Shown one piece after another: positions 17,659-26,648 of a DNA stretch of 64,000 bases. The position numbers and the translations under genes were made by a program. Positions within the stretch are counted from its first letter, which is position 1, and each line of letters opens with the position of its first letter. A model generated the notes under the pieces. It was not told where the DNA came from, searched no databases, and saw only the letters and a list, made by a program, of their open reading frames with translations. The DNA is from Pseudomonas sp. FP2309 (GTDB lineage: Bacteria; Pseudomonadota; Gammaproteobacteria; Pseudomonadales; Pseudomonadaceae): NCBI RefSeq assembly GCF_030687575.1, contig NZ_CP117439.1, positions 2,409,501 through 2,473,500 of the forward strand, written 5' to 3'.

Positions 17659-17686
17659 AAAAAAAACCGGCTGATCAGGCCGGTTT
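17659..17686 (-). terminator. Rho-independent terminator of the repeat-protein gene
   Basis: Read on the minus strand, ACCGGC pairs with GCCGGT around CTGATCA-like bases and runs into eight T residues. It lies about 25 bases after the repeat-protein stop, supporting a real, single-gene transcript. Confidence 0.85.
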
Positions 17687-17710
17687 GGGGTTCCCGCAAA
17701 CGCTGCGGTC

Positions 17711-18136
17711 TCAGGCATGGTTATCCAGCAGACGATCAGCACCGCCTTCAGCCACGCGGCTGTCTTGCAGACGATCAGCACCGTCTTCGGCGACGCGGTT
17801 GCCTTGCAGACGGTCGGCGCCATCTTCGGCCACACGGCTTTCGATCAGACGGTCCGCACCGCCTTCGGCCACACGGCTTTCGATCAGACGGTCCGCACCG
17901 CCTTCGGCCACACGGCTTTCGATCAGACGGTCCGCACCGCCTTCGGCCACACGGCTTTCGATCAGACGGTCCGCACCGCCTTCGGCCACACGGCTTTCGA
18001 TCAGACGGTCCGCACCGCCTTCGGCCACACGGCTTTCGATCAGGCGATCAGCACCGCCTTCGGCAACAACAGGGTGGGCAAATGCGTTTGCAGCGAGTAC
18101 CGAGAAAGCGAGGCTAAGCAAGATTTGGCGTTTCAT
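17711..18136 (-). CDS. Secreted protein of nine 13-residue tandem repeats
   Basis: A 141-residue protein: signal peptide (about 1-20, ending ANAFA), then nine tandem 13-residue units from residue 24. Six units are identical (VAEGGADRLIESR); the last three vary (VAEDGADRLQGNR, VAEDGADRLQDSR, VAEGGADRLLDNHA). The ATG at 18136 has GGAG at nine bases, and a terminator follows the stop, so it is a genuine gene although all frames are open across the repeat. The acidic/amide repeat with conserved Asp-Arg could bind ions or a partner, but no function is known to me. Length probably varies between strains. Confidence 0.8.
   Translation of the reverse strand: MKRQILLSLAFSVLAANAFAHPVVAEGGADRLIESRVAEGGADRLIESRVAEGGADRLIESRVAEGGADRLIESRVAEGGADRLIESRVAEGGADRLIESRVAEDGADRLQGNRVAEDGADRLQDSRVAEGGADRLLDNHA
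17714..18067. repeat. 39-bp tandem repeat array (nine units)
   Basis: The repeat-protein gene is built from 39-bp units. The central copies look identical at DNA level by eye, and the three copies nearest the 3' end of the gene diverge. Because 39 is a multiple of three, changes in copy number keep the frame. The lack of silent differences among central copies suggests recent expansion or homogenisation. Confidence 0.9.
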
Positions 18137-18281
18137 GAGGGTGTGCTCCAAGTGTTTTAAGTAGGTGTTGCCGGGTATGGGTTTGATGTTACGCGGTGCA
18201 TTTTTTAAGAGAACTTCATTGCGCTGATGGTGACTATCAACGTCAGCGATAGCCCGTTTCAAAGGGCCATCGCCGGGCCGG

Positions 18282-19004
18282 TCAAGGCATTTGCGGCAGT
18301 TCCCGAGGGCGCAGGTCGAACACCAGCACCTCGGCGTCTTCGCCATGGCTGACGTGGATCTGCCGTTCATCCCGCACGCGGGCGCCGTCGCCTTCCTGCA
18401 AGCGTTGGCCGTTGATCTGCACGCTGCCTCGGGCCACATGGATATACACGTGGCGATCCGGCGCCAGGTCGAGGGTCGCGGCTTCATCAGCGTTGAACAG
18501 CCCGGCGTACACCCGTGCGTCCTGGCGCACGCTCAATGAACCGTCGGCGCCGTCCGGCGAGATGATCAGTTGCAGGCGCCCGCGTTTCTGCGCCTCGCTG
18601 AAGTGCTCCTGCTGATAGCGCGGCTCGGCACCGGCCACGTTGGGCACGATCCAGATTTGCAGGAAGTGCACGCCCAGGCGTTGGCTGTGGTTGAACTCGC
18701 TGTGCGCCACGCCGCTGCCGGCGCTCATCAGTTGCACGTCGCCGGGGCGGATCACCGAGCCGGTGCCCAGAGTGTCTTTGTGTTCCAGGGCGCCTTCGAG
18801 CACATAAGAGAAGATCTCCATGTCACGGTGCGGGTGCTGGCCGAAGCCTTTGCCGGCGGCGACGCGGTCATCGTTGATCACCAGCAGGTCGGAAAAACCC
18901 TGTTCGGCGGGGTTCCAGTAGTTGGCGAACGAGAAGGTGTGAGACGACTGCAGCCAACCGTGGTTGGCGGCGCCGCGGTCAGAAGCTTTACGAAGGGTCA
19001 GCAT
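18282..19004 (-). CDS. Pirin-family protein (YhhW-like quercetinase)
   Basis: A 240-residue bicupin of the pirin family. The N-terminal cupin has GFGQHPHRDMEIFSYVLEG and SGVAHSEFNHS, which supply the three His and one Glu that bind iron. Relatives such as E. coli YhhW have quercetin 2,3-dioxygenase activity in vitro, but the natural substrate is unclear. The ATG at 19004 faces divergently from a GlxA-type regulator gene across 180 bases, which may regulate it. Confidence 0.92.
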   Translation of the reverse strand: MLTLRKASDRGAANHGWLQSSHTFSFANYWNPAEQGFSDLLVINDDRVAAGKGFGQHPHRDMEIFSYVLEGALEHKDTLGTGSVIRPGDVQLMSAGSGVAHSEFNHSQRLGVHFLQIWIVPNVAGAEPRYQQEHFSEAQKRGRLQLIISPDGADGSLSVRQDARVYAGLFNADEAATLDLAPDRHVYIHVARGSVQINGQRLQEGDGARVRDERQIHVSHGEDAEVLVFDLRPRELPQMP

Positions 19005-19184
19005 GGCGGTGTCCTCAAGTGAGCGCAGGCTGCGAGATGCAGGGCGCTGGCGTTGAGAAGAAGGTTACTGGTTACTGGGATATTCATTAAGAGGCTGAAA
19101 TCTGAATAACTGTCTCTATCAGGTTGACAATAAAAGGCATGCCATAATGCCTGCCGCCTTTCTTCCTCCTGATGGACGTTTCAT

Positions 19185-20135
19185 ATGAAAACCGTGGCCA
19201 TGGCGCTGTTTCCGGACTTCCTCCTGCTCGACATGGCCGGACCGCTCGAAGTGTTTTCCATCGCCAACCGCTATCTGCCGGCGGCGGCGCATTACCAGAT
19301 CCTCACCATCGGCACCGAGCCCGGCCCGCTGCGTGCCTCCAACGGCGTGCTGGTGCACACCGACCTGTTGCTGGAGCACGCCGATGGCGTCTATGACGTG
19401 CTGCTGGTACCCGGTGGTCCGGGTGCCTATAACGAATGCCATCCCGCACTGCTGCCCTGGCTCAGGGAGGCGGCGCCACGTGCGCGGCGCTTCGGTTCGA
19501 TCTGTACCGGCGCTTTTGTATTGGGGCATGCCGGGCTGCTTGATGATCGGCGCGTCACGACTCACTGGCACTACACCGACCGGTTGATCAAGGCGTTTCC
19601 CAAAGCGATCGTCGAGACCGACCGCATCTACCTGCAGGACGGACGGCTCATCACCTCTGGCGGCGTCACGGCCGGTATCGATCTGGCGTTGTCCATCGTC
19701 GCCCAGGACCATGGCAAACAGGTGGCGGTGGACGTGGCCAAAGTGCTGTTGGTGGTGATGAAGCGCCAGGGCGGCCAGGCCCAGTTCAGCCCGATGACGG
19801 CCGCCGTTTCGCCCCAGGAAACCGCCATCACCCGTGTACAGAACCGCGTGCTGGAACACTTGGCGCAGCCGTTCACCATCGAGTCCATGGCGCAGTTGGC
19901 GGGCATGAGTGCGCGCCACTTTTCGCGGCTCTTCGCCAAAGAAGTGCAGATGACGCCCATGGCCTTCCTGCAAGGCGCGCGCATCGACCGCGCCCGTCAG
20001 TTGCTGGAAACCACCGACCTGCCGCTCAAGACCGTGGCCTTTCACGCAGGCTTTGGCAGCGTTCGGCATATGCGCTTTCTGTTCAGTGAAAAACTCGGCC
20101 TCAACCCGACCCAATACCGACAACAGTTCAGTTAA
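19185..20135 (+). CDS. GlxA-family transcriptional regulator (DJ-1/PfpI plus AraC domains)
   Basis: A 316-residue regulator. Residues about 1-190 form a DJ-1/PfpI glutamine-amidotransferase-like domain (LFPDFLLLDMAGPLEVF, PGGPGAYNE, GSICTGAFVLG with the nucleophile-elbow Cys). Residues about 215-316 form an AraC-type double helix-turn-helix (SARHFSRLFAKEV and FHAGFGSVRHMRFLF). It is divergent from the pirin gene, which it may control. The ligand is unknown; family members respond to amino-acid-related or nitrogen compounds. Confidence 0.9.
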   Translation: MKTVAMALFPDFLLLDMAGPLEVFSIANRYLPAAAHYQILTIGTEPGPLRASNGVLVHTDLLLEHADGVYDVLLVPGGPGAYNECHPALLPWLREAAPRARRFGSICTGAFVLGHAGLLDDRRVTTHWHYTDRLIKAFPKAIVETDRIYLQDGRLITSGGVTAGIDLALSIVAQDHGKQVAVDVAKVLLVVMKRQGGQAQFSPMTAAVSPQETAITRVQNRVLEHLAQPFTIESMAQLAGMSARHFSRLFAKEVQMTPMAFLQGARIDRARQLLETTDLPLKTVAFHAGFGSVRHMRFLFSEKLGLNPTQYRQQFS

Positions 20136-20230
20136 CGACAGGATGTCCGTCTCGCGCACCTGATTGTCCGTATCGCTCCCCGTGCCAGCATTGCCGTGTC
20201 ATTGGTAGCTGGCAAGATGACGTCGAGCCC

Positions 20231-21754
20231 ATGGAAAAGGATGCGCAGACGCCCAAGGCCGGGTGTTCCAGCGCGATTGCAACTATGAACAACCCTCTGG
20301 CGACTGACGCCGATGGCACGCTGCGCTTCGGTGCCTATGCCTTTCACCGCCAGCAGCGGCTGGTGAGCAAGGCGGGCTGGCCGGTGCCCTTGGGCGGGCG
20401 TGCACTGGATATTCTTGCCGCGCTGCTGGAGGTGCCGGGGCAGTTTGTCAGCAAGGCCAGCCTGATCGATCGGGTCTGGCCCGACAGCGTGGTGGAGGAA
20501 ACCAACCTGCGGGTGCACATCGCCGCACTGCGCCGTGCCCTCGACGGCCAGCACCTGATCCTCAACGACCCCCAGCGTGGCTACTGCTTCGCCGCCCCCG
20601 TGCTCGGCAGTGTTCATGTGACGACGCCTCGCCACAACCTCGCAGCACGGCTCAGCCCGGTGATCGGCCGTGACGAGCTGTTGCGCGTGCTGGCGCGGCG
20701 CTTGTCAAGGCAGCCGCTGATGACCCTCACAGGTTGTGCCGGGGTGGGCAAGAGCACCTTGGCCCTGGCCCTGGCGGCGAAGGTGCTGCCGCGCTACCGC
20801 GACGGGGTGTGGTGGGTCGACCTGGCCACCGTGGACGCGCCGACGCAGATGCTGCGCCACCTGGCCACGGTGCTGCAGTTGCAACCTTGCGCCACGGCTG
20901 TCGAGCTGTGCCGCCAATTGGTCAACCGCCAATTGTTGCTGGTACTCGACGGCGCCGACCTGCTGTTGGGCGCCTGTCGGCATCTGCTGCGGGTAGTGCG
21001 TGAGCAGGCACCCCACGTCAGCGTGCTGGTGAGCAGCCGTGAAGCGCTGCTGGTCCCCGGCGAATGGTGTGTGCGCGTGCCCCGCCTGGCGATGCCTGGG
21101 CCCTCATCACTGACCAGCGTTGAACAGGCGATGGCTTACCCGGCGGTGCAACTGTTTGTGGCGCGGGCGTGCGCCGCACAGCAGGGCTTTGTGTTGCGGC
21201 CCCAGGACCTGGCGCCGTTGCGGGATATTTGTCGGCGCCTCGACGGCCTGCCCCTGGCGTTGGAGCTCGCCGCCGCGCAGGTCGATGCCCTGGGCGTGCA
21301 CGGTTTGCAGGCGCAATTGCGCAACGGCCTGCAGGTGTTGACCCGTGGTCGCCGTACGGCGGTGGCGCGTCACCAATCCCTGAGCGCCGCGCTGGATTGG
21401 ACGTATGAGCGCCTCAGCCTGCCCGAGCGTTGGCTGTTCTTACAATTGGGGTTGTTCCGGATGGCGGTGACGTTGCCCACCTTGAGTGAGCTGGTGGCCG
21501 GCACGGAGCTGGAACACGCCGACCTGTCTTATTTGCTGGCCCGACTGGTGAACCTGTCACTGCTGACCCTGGAACCTGGTCCCGGTCCCGAACGGTACCG
21601 TTTGCTGCACTGCCTGCGCAGCTATGCCTTGGCGCAACTGCGCGACCCCGGCCAGGTGGCGCGTTTGCAGCAGGATTACGGGCACTACCTGGGGCCGCTC
21701 TCAGGCCGGCCGTTTGTGCTGCAACTCGTCGAGCAGGCTGCGCACGCGGAGTAG
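20231..21754 (+). CDS. Winged-helix / P-loop NTPase regulator (short form)
   Basis: A 507-residue STAND-like regulator. An OmpR-type winged helix (about 30-115, LDILAALLEVPGQFVSK) is followed by an AAA/NB-ARC-like NTPase with Walker A GCAGVGKSTLAL (about 163) and Walker B-like LLLVLDGAD. The protein stops soon after the NTPase winged region, where its 920-residue neighbour goes on into a long TPR-like tail. Its last 18 codons overlap antisense to that neighbour's 3' end. An internal ATG at 20285 is a possible start. It may be a C-terminally truncated paralogue. Confidence 0.75.
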   Translation: MEKDAQTPKAGCSSAIATMNNPLATDADGTLRFGAYAFHRQQRLVSKAGWPVPLGGRALDILAALLEVPGQFVSKASLIDRVWPDSVVEETNLRVHIAALRRALDGQHLILNDPQRGYCFAAPVLGSVHVTTPRHNLAARLSPVIGRDELLRVLARRLSRQPLMTLTGCAGVGKSTLALALAAKVLPRYRDGVWWVDLATVDAPTQMLRHLATVLQLQPCATAVELCRQLVNRQLLLVLDGADLLLGACRHLLRVVREQAPHVSVLVSSREALLVPGEWCVRVPRLAMPGPSSLTSVEQAMAYPAVQLFVARACAAQQGFVLRPQDLAPLRDICRRLDGLPLALELAAAQVDALGVHGLQAQLRNGLQVLTRGRRTAVARHQSLSAALDWTYERLSLPERWLFLQLGLFRMAVTLPTLSELVAGTELEHADLSYLLARLVNLSLLTLEPGPGPERYRLLHCLRSYALAQLRDPGQVARLQQDYGHYLGPLSGRPFVLQLVEQAAHAE

Positions 21755-24463
21755 GTCGCGGGTGGCAAACCCTTCGGTAAAGCGCCCATGGATCGAACTC
21801 AACAGGTCGCGTGCCGCGTCCACGCGGCCTTGCTGCCGCCAGCGCTGCGCCAATGACAGTGCGCAACGCAATTCCCAGGCCAGCGCGCCTTGCTGCCGCG
21901 CCTGGCCCAAGGCTTCGAGCAACAGCGTCTCGGCCGCGTGGCTGTCGCCCATGGCGTCGGCGTGGACCCGCAGGATCTCCGGCGTGCACCAGCCGGCGCC
22001 ACCGTTCATGGCGCGCTCTAAGGCGGCGTCGTCCACCGTGCCGGCATTGAATGTCACCAGGGTGTCTTTCACCAGGCCCAGGCCCTGCACATCGGCTATC
22101 GGCGCCGTGCCCTCGTAGCATCGCGCCCATGTATGAAACAGCGGCACCGAGTGTTTTTGTGCCTGCTGCAACAACAGGTCCAACCGATCGCGAGCCGTGG
22201 CGGTGTCGCCGTTGTAGTGGGCGATCACCACGCCGGCCAGGGCCAGGGTGTAGCAGATGGACGTGCCGTGGTTGATCTGCAACGCCAGCGTCAACGCCTG
22301 GCTGGCGGTGCGCCACGCGCGCTCGGGGAAGCCGCGCAGCCAGAGAATGCGCGCCAGGATGGTCAGTGCCGCCACGCCCTGGTCGTATTGCACGCCAAAC
22401 CCATGGGTGAAGCGGTTGAGGTGGCCGCTGTGGGCCATGCGCTGGATCACCTGTTCGGCATTGTGCAGCGCCAGCGCCTGGTTGCCGGCGAAGTGCTGCG
22501 CCAGCACCCGCAGGCGTTGGGCGCTGAGGTCCAGTTGCGGCTCGGCCTGGGGGCCCAGTCTGTCGAAATGCAGGCTTTGCGCCAACGCCTCGCGGTAGTT
22601 GCCGCCACACAGGTTGACCGCCATCTGCCCCGACACGGCGCGCAATTGCCCGGCCAGGTCTTTGCCGGCTTCGGCCAGGCGTCGCGCCCGGGCAAACGCC
22701 TCCAGGGTCTCGGGCGTGCCCCCCTGGGTGTGATAGGAAAAACTGCCCAGCGCCAGTTGCAGGGCCATGTTCAGTGGCTGGCTCGGCGCACTCGATTGCC
22801 CCAGCCGGGCCAGGGCCTTGCCCACGTATAAACCGTGTTCGCGCAACAGCGACAGTTCCTGCCACAGCGGCATGGCGCTGACCGTGAGTTGGATGCCCAG
22901 CAGGTGCACGCCCTGGTCGCCCAGCCCCCAATCGAGGGCGGCGCGAATGTCATCACGCAGCGGTGCGTAGCGGTCGATCCAGGTCTGGGTCGCGGTGTTT
23001 TGCCAATCCTGCTGCGCTTGCTTCATTAACGTCAGGCAGCGCGTGGCATGGCGTTCGCGGGTGGCGTCAAGCTCCTCGGCGACGCTGAGCTTTTCCAGGG
23101 CGTAGGTGCGGGTGACGTCCAGCAGGCGATAGACCATCTCGTCATCCCCGGCCTCCACGTTGAGCAGGGATTTGGCCACCAATTGGCTGATCGAACCCGG
23201 TACCTGGGCCGCTGCGATGTGCTCCCCGGCAATCACCGCCGCCGCGCTGGCCAGGCTGAAACCGCCGCGATAGACCGCGAGGCGGCGCAGGCAAATCTGC
23301 TCACACTCGGTGAGCAGCTCAAAGCTCCAATCCAGCGTGGCGCGCAGGGTCTGGTGACGCGGCAGGGCATTGCGGCGGCCACGGGTGAGCAGGCGGAAAT
23401 TGTCTTCCATTTGCACCAGCAGCCCCGGCAGACCGAAACGCTCGATCTGCGCGGCCACCAGCTCGATTGCCAGGGGAATGCCGTCCAGGCGCTGGCAGAT
23501 ATCAATCGCCAGGGGCAGTTCGGCGTCGCTCAGTTCAAACCTGTCCTGATGGGACATGGCCCGCTCCACCAGCAGTTGCAGGGCCGGGTAGCCCAGGGCC
23601 TGGGCACGGTTGCCGGTGGCGGGCGGGCAGGCCAGGGGGTCCAGGCGCTGCACGTATTCGCCCTCGGCGCGCAGGGCCTCGCGGCTGGTGGTCAGAATGT
23701 GCAATCTGGGGGCGTGGTGCAGCAGGCTTTCGCTGATCAGCGCGATAGCGTCCAGCAGGTGCTCGCAATTGTCGATTACCAGCAGCAGGTGGTGCTCCTG
23801 CAAGCGGCGCGCAAATGCGGCCGGCGCTTCGTCCTCGGCGCAGGTCAGGTCGAGCAGGGCGGCCAGGTTGGGCAGGATCATCGACGGCGCGCTGAGAGGC
23901 GCCAGGTCGAGCAAGCGGATACCGTCGCGGTAGTGCCCGATCAACAGCTCCGCCACGCGCAGTGCAACGGTGGTTTTGCCGATGCCACCGGCGCCGGTCA
24001 GGGTGATGAAACGCTGCTCCGGCAGTTGCTGCACCAGGCTGTCGATCAGGGCCTGGCGGCCGATCATGCGGGTGTGGCGCAGCGGCAGGTTATGGCAGGG
24101 ACGTTGCGGTGTTCCTTCGCTGGGCAGGCTCATCGGTTCAATGCTCAGTGGCGCAACAAAACTGTAGCCACGCTGCGCCACCGTGACGATATAGCGCTGC
24201 CCGGCCTGGCCGTCGCCCAACGCCTTGCGCAACGCCGCCATGTGCACGCGCAGATTGCCGTCTTCGACGACGCTTTTGGGCCACACCCGCGCGATCAGCT
24301 CCTGCTTGCTCACCACGTTGCCGGCTTGCTCGAGCAGGATCAGCAGGATGTCCACTGCACGCCTGCCCAGACGCAACGGGCGGCCCGCTTCCAGCACCAG
24401 GCGCTGGCGCGGATGGATGCGGTAAGGGCCAAAATGCACCGCCTTATCGCTCAGCTCGCTCAT
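21701..24463 (-). CDS. Winged-helix / NB-ARC / TPR-like transcriptional regulator
   Basis: A 920-residue regulator. An OmpR-type winged helix (about 10-105, RAVDILLILLEQAGNVVSKQE) is followed by an NTPase with Walker A GAGGIGKTTVAL (about 157-168) and Walker B-like LLLVIDNCEHLL, then a winged domain. The last 400 or so residues are alpha-helical and TPR-like (alternating Ala/Leu-rich helices such as LARLGQSSAPSQPLNMALQLAL). Such STAND regulators use NTP binding to gate DNA binding; signals for this one are not known. It overlaps the 3' end of the plus-strand paralogue by 54 bases. Confidence 0.85.
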   Translation of the reverse strand: MSELSDKAVHFGPYRIHPRQRLVLEAGRPLRLGRRAVDILLILLEQAGNVVSKQELIARVWPKSVVEDGNLRVHMAALRKALGDGQAGQRYIVTVAQRGYSFVAPLSIEPMSLPSEGTPQRPCHNLPLRHTRMIGRQALIDSLVQQLPEQRFITLTGAGGIGKTTVALRVAELLIGHYRDGIRLLDLAPLSAPSMILPNLAALLDLTCAEDEAPAAFARRLQEHHLLLVIDNCEHLLDAIALISESLLHHAPRLHILTTSREALRAEGEYVQRLDPLACPPATGNRAQALGYPALQLLVERAMSHQDRFELSDAELPLAIDICQRLDGIPLAIELVAAQIERFGLPGLLVQMEDNFRLLTRGRRNALPRHQTLRATLDWSFELLTECEQICLRRLAVYRGGFSLASAAAVIAGEHIAAAQVPGSISQLVAKSLLNVEAGDDEMVYRLLDVTRTYALEKLSVAEELDATRERHATRCLTLMKQAQQDWQNTATQTWIDRYAPLRDDIRAALDWGLGDQGVHLLGIQLTVSAMPLWQELSLLREHGLYVGKALARLGQSSAPSQPLNMALQLALGSFSYHTQGGTPETLEAFARARRLAEAGKDLAGQLRAVSGQMAVNLCGGNYREALAQSLHFDRLGPQAEPQLDLSAQRLRVLAQHFAGNQALALHNAEQVIQRMAHSGHLNRFTHGFGVQYDQGVAALTILARILWLRGFPERAWRTASQALTLALQINHGTSICYTLALAGVVIAHYNGDTATARDRLDLLLQQAQKHSVPLFHTWARCYEGTAPIADVQGLGLVKDTLVTFNAGTVDDAALERAMNGGAGWCTPEILRVHADAMGDSHAAETLLLEALGQARQQGALAWELRCALSLAQRWRQQGRVDAARDLLSSIHGRFTEGFATRDLLRVRSLLDELQHKRPA

Positions 24464-24521
24464 CGGGGGTCATGCTCTGGGAAAGGGGAGCCGCCAGCAT
24501 AGGCCAGGCGCATGCAGACCA

Positions 24522-24920
24522 CTAGGCAGCGATCTCCTGGAGCTTGTGACGCAGTTGGTGATTTCGCCAGGTCATCGGGTTGACGCCCTCGCTGCGGGTG
24601 AACATATGGCAAAAGTGCGCCTGGTCGCAGAACCCGCATTCCAGGCTGATTTGCGTCAGGCTCAAGGAAGATTGGGTGATCAGTTCCTTGGCGCGCTGGA
24701 TACGCTGTTGGCGAATCCATTCCTGGGGTGACAGCCCGGTGCTGCACTTGAACGCGCGGGAAAAATGGCTTCGCGACAGCGCACAGGCCTGGGCCAGGTC
24801 GGCAATCGCCAGGCTTTCGCCCAGGTTGGCGAGGATCAGTTGCTTGGCAATGCGTTCGCGCCTGGGGCACAGGCCGCCGGTGGCGGGTAAACGGGGGGCG
24901 CAGTACTCAAGTCGGGCCAT
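24522..24920 (-). CDS. Short AraC-family HTH protein
   Basis: A 132-residue protein consisting almost entirely of an AraC-type double helix-turn-helix (AIADLAQACALSRSHFSRAF and QISLECGFCDQAHFCHMFTR). No ligand domain is present. The open frame extends 53 codons upstream, but that part has no AraC character, and the ATG at 24920 gives a natural length for a HTH-only AraC protein. It sits between the STAND regulator and a divergent LysR gene. The target is unknown. Confidence 0.75.
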   Translation of the reverse strand: MARLEYCAPRLPATGGLCPRRERIAKQLILANLGESLAIADLAQACALSRSHFSRAFKCSTGLSPQEWIRQQRIQRAKELITQSSLSLTQISLECGFCDQAHFCHMFTRSEGVNPMTWRNHQLRHKLQEIAA

Positions 24921-25123
24921 GACAGATATCCGCAGTCGATGGGAGCGTTCCCGGTGAATGGATGCAGTGTAGATGGCGGTTATCTTGTTGCCGGACCGTC
25001 TGGCTGACGAGTTAATCGTTGTTAATTTTGTCAGCTGTACGGGCTCAAATCTGTCAAAAAAGACAGCACAGGCGTGCAATCCAAAGCGCTGTTTGCGTGC
25101 TTCCCTGAACGCTGCTCAACCGT

Positions 25124-26044
25124 ATGGATTTCGCCATGAACCGCAACGACCTGCGCCGCGTCGACATGAACCTGCTGGTGATTTTCGAGGCGTTGATGTT
25201 CGAGAAAAACCTGACCCGGGTCGCCGAAAAGCTCTTTATGGGGCAACCGGCGGTGAGTGCGGCGTTAGGCCGCTTGCGAGACTTGTTCGACGACCCGTTA
25301 CTGCTGCGCAACGGCCGGGGCATGGAGCCCACGCCCCGTGCGCTGGCGATACTCAAGGAACTGCAGCCGGCCATGGATACCATCTCCGGAGCGGTCAGTC
25401 GCGCCAAGGATTTCGATCCTTCCACCAGCTGCGCGGTGTTCCGTATCGGCCTGTCGGACGATGCCGAGTTCGGCCTGTTCCCGCCGTTGCTCAGCCGGCT
25501 GCGTGAGGAGGCGCCGGGAATCGTCGTGGTGGTACGCCGCGCCAATTACCTGTTGATGTCCGCTTTGCTGGCCAGCGGCGAGATTTCGGTGGGCGTGAGT
25601 TACACCACCGAATTGCCGGCGAACGCCAAGCGCAAGAAGCTGCGGGATATCCCGTGCAAGGTGCTGCGCGGTGATGAGGGCGCCGAGCCGCTGACCCTGG
25701 ACGACTATTGCGCGCGGCCCCATGCAATGGTGTCGTTCTCCGGTGACTTGAGCGGCAATATCGACCTCGACCTGGCACGCATCGGCCGCGCCCGCCGGGT
25801 GGTGCTGGCGGTGCCGCAATTTAGCGGGTTGCGCGCGCTGTTGGCGGGCACGCAGATCATTGCAACGGTGCCCGATTACGCGGCGTGTGCGTTGACCGAG
25901 GGCACCTCGCTGCGCGCGCAGGACCCACCGTTTGCGATTGATGCGGCGGAGTTGTCGATGGTGTGGAGCGGGGTGCACGACAATGATCCGGCGGAGCGCT
26001 GGCTGCGCGCACGCATCGCGGAGCATATGGCGCGGGAGGTTTAG
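25124..26044 (+). CDS. LysR-family transcriptional regulator
   Basis: A 306-residue LysR regulator. The N-terminal helix-turn-helix runs about residues 10-65 (DMNLLVIFEALMFEKNLTRV, GQPAVSAALGRLRDLFDD), and the rest is a periplasmic-binding-like effector domain. The ATG at 25124 is used; an ATG four codons later (25136) is equally possible and neither has a clear ribosome binding site. It reads away from the short AraC gene and toward an AhpD-like gene, a possible target. Confidence 0.9.
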   Translation: MDFAMNRNDLRRVDMNLLVIFEALMFEKNLTRVAEKLFMGQPAVSAALGRLRDLFDDPLLLRNGRGMEPTPRALAILKELQPAMDTISGAVSRAKDFDPSTSCAVFRIGLSDDAEFGLFPPLLSRLREEAPGIVVVVRRANYLLMSALLASGEISVGVSYTTELPANAKRKKLRDIPCKVLRGDEGAEPLTLDDYCARPHAMVSFSGDLSGNIDLDLARIGRARRVVLAVPQFSGLRALLAGTQIIATVPDYAACALTEGTSLRAQDPPFAIDAAELSMVWSGVHDNDPAERWLRARIAEHMAREV

Positions 26045-26170
26045 GGGGGCGACACCGTCCACATCAAGCGGCCCGCATTGGTCACCTGTTCTTCGCCGAA
26101 ATTGGATATTCCTGCGACACGGGCGGGTGGCTAGTCTGGCCCCCCATTCCCACCGTTCCGGAGTATTACC

Positions 26171-26608
26171 ATGCAACCGCGTACCGACTTCTACACCGCC
26201 TCCCCAGACGCCATGAAAGCCATGCTTGCGCTGGAAGCCGCCGTCGGCAAGCTGTCCATCGAACTGCCTCTGCTGGAACTGATCCGTCTGCGCGTGTCGC
26301 AGATCAACGGCTGTGCGTTCTGCCTCGACATGCACACCGCCGACGCGCGCAAAGGCGGCGAGACCGAGCGTCGCCTGTACACCCTGTCAGCCTGGCGTGA
26401 AACGCCGTTCTTCACCCCGCGTGAGCGCGCCGCACTGGCCTGGGCCGAGAGCCTGACCCTGATCAGCCGCACCCACGCCCCGGACGAAGACTTCAATGCG
26501 CTGGCCGCCGAGTTCAGCGCCCAGGGGCAGATCGACCTGAGCGTGGCCATCGCCACCATCAACAGCTGGAACCGTCTGGCGGTGGGGTTTCGCAAGATGC
26601 CCACGTAA
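26171..26608 (+). CDS. AhpD-like carboxymuconolactone decarboxylase-family protein
   Basis: A 145-residue alkylhydroperoxidase-like protein. The segment ISQ-type INGCAFCLDMHTADARKGG carries the CxxC and His of the AhpD core, which acts as a thiol peroxidase or redox protein. It has the usual length and a single CMD domain. A TAGTCT -10-like box lies about 40 bases before the start, with CCGGAGTATTACC as ribosome binding site. It is followed by gene remnants, so it is probably monocistronic. Confidence 0.9.
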   Translation: MQPRTDFYTASPDAMKAMLALEAAVGKLSIELPLLELIRLRVSQINGCAFCLDMHTADARKGGETERRLYTLSAWRETPFFTPRERAALAWAESLTLISRTHAPDEDFNALAAEFSAQGQIDLSVAIATINSWNRLAVGFRKMPT

Positions 26609-26612
26609 ACCG

Positions 26613-26648
26613 TTAACGGGCTTTGAAATAGCCGCGCGGCGTGGTGCC
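26613..26648 (-). pseudogene. C-terminal remnant of an AraC-type gene
   Basis: Read on the minus strand the last codons spell GTTPRGYFKAR then TAA, a typical AraC-family C-terminus. Upstream on that strand the frame continues into sequence that no longer looks AraC-like and instead is antisense to an MFS fragment. The remainder of the gene is missing, as expected after a deletion. Confidence 0.5.

Noticed and set aside
17714..18067. Possible CRISPR array
   Set aside because: The 39-bp units are directly adjacent with no variable spacers, lie inside a coding frame, and no cas gene is nearby.
17605..18164. Plus-strand frames of 147-170 codons across the repeat-protein gene
   Set aside because: They arise because the 39-bp unit keeps every frame open. 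They have no ribosome binding site, whereas the minus-strand frame has a signal peptide, ribosome binding site and terminator.
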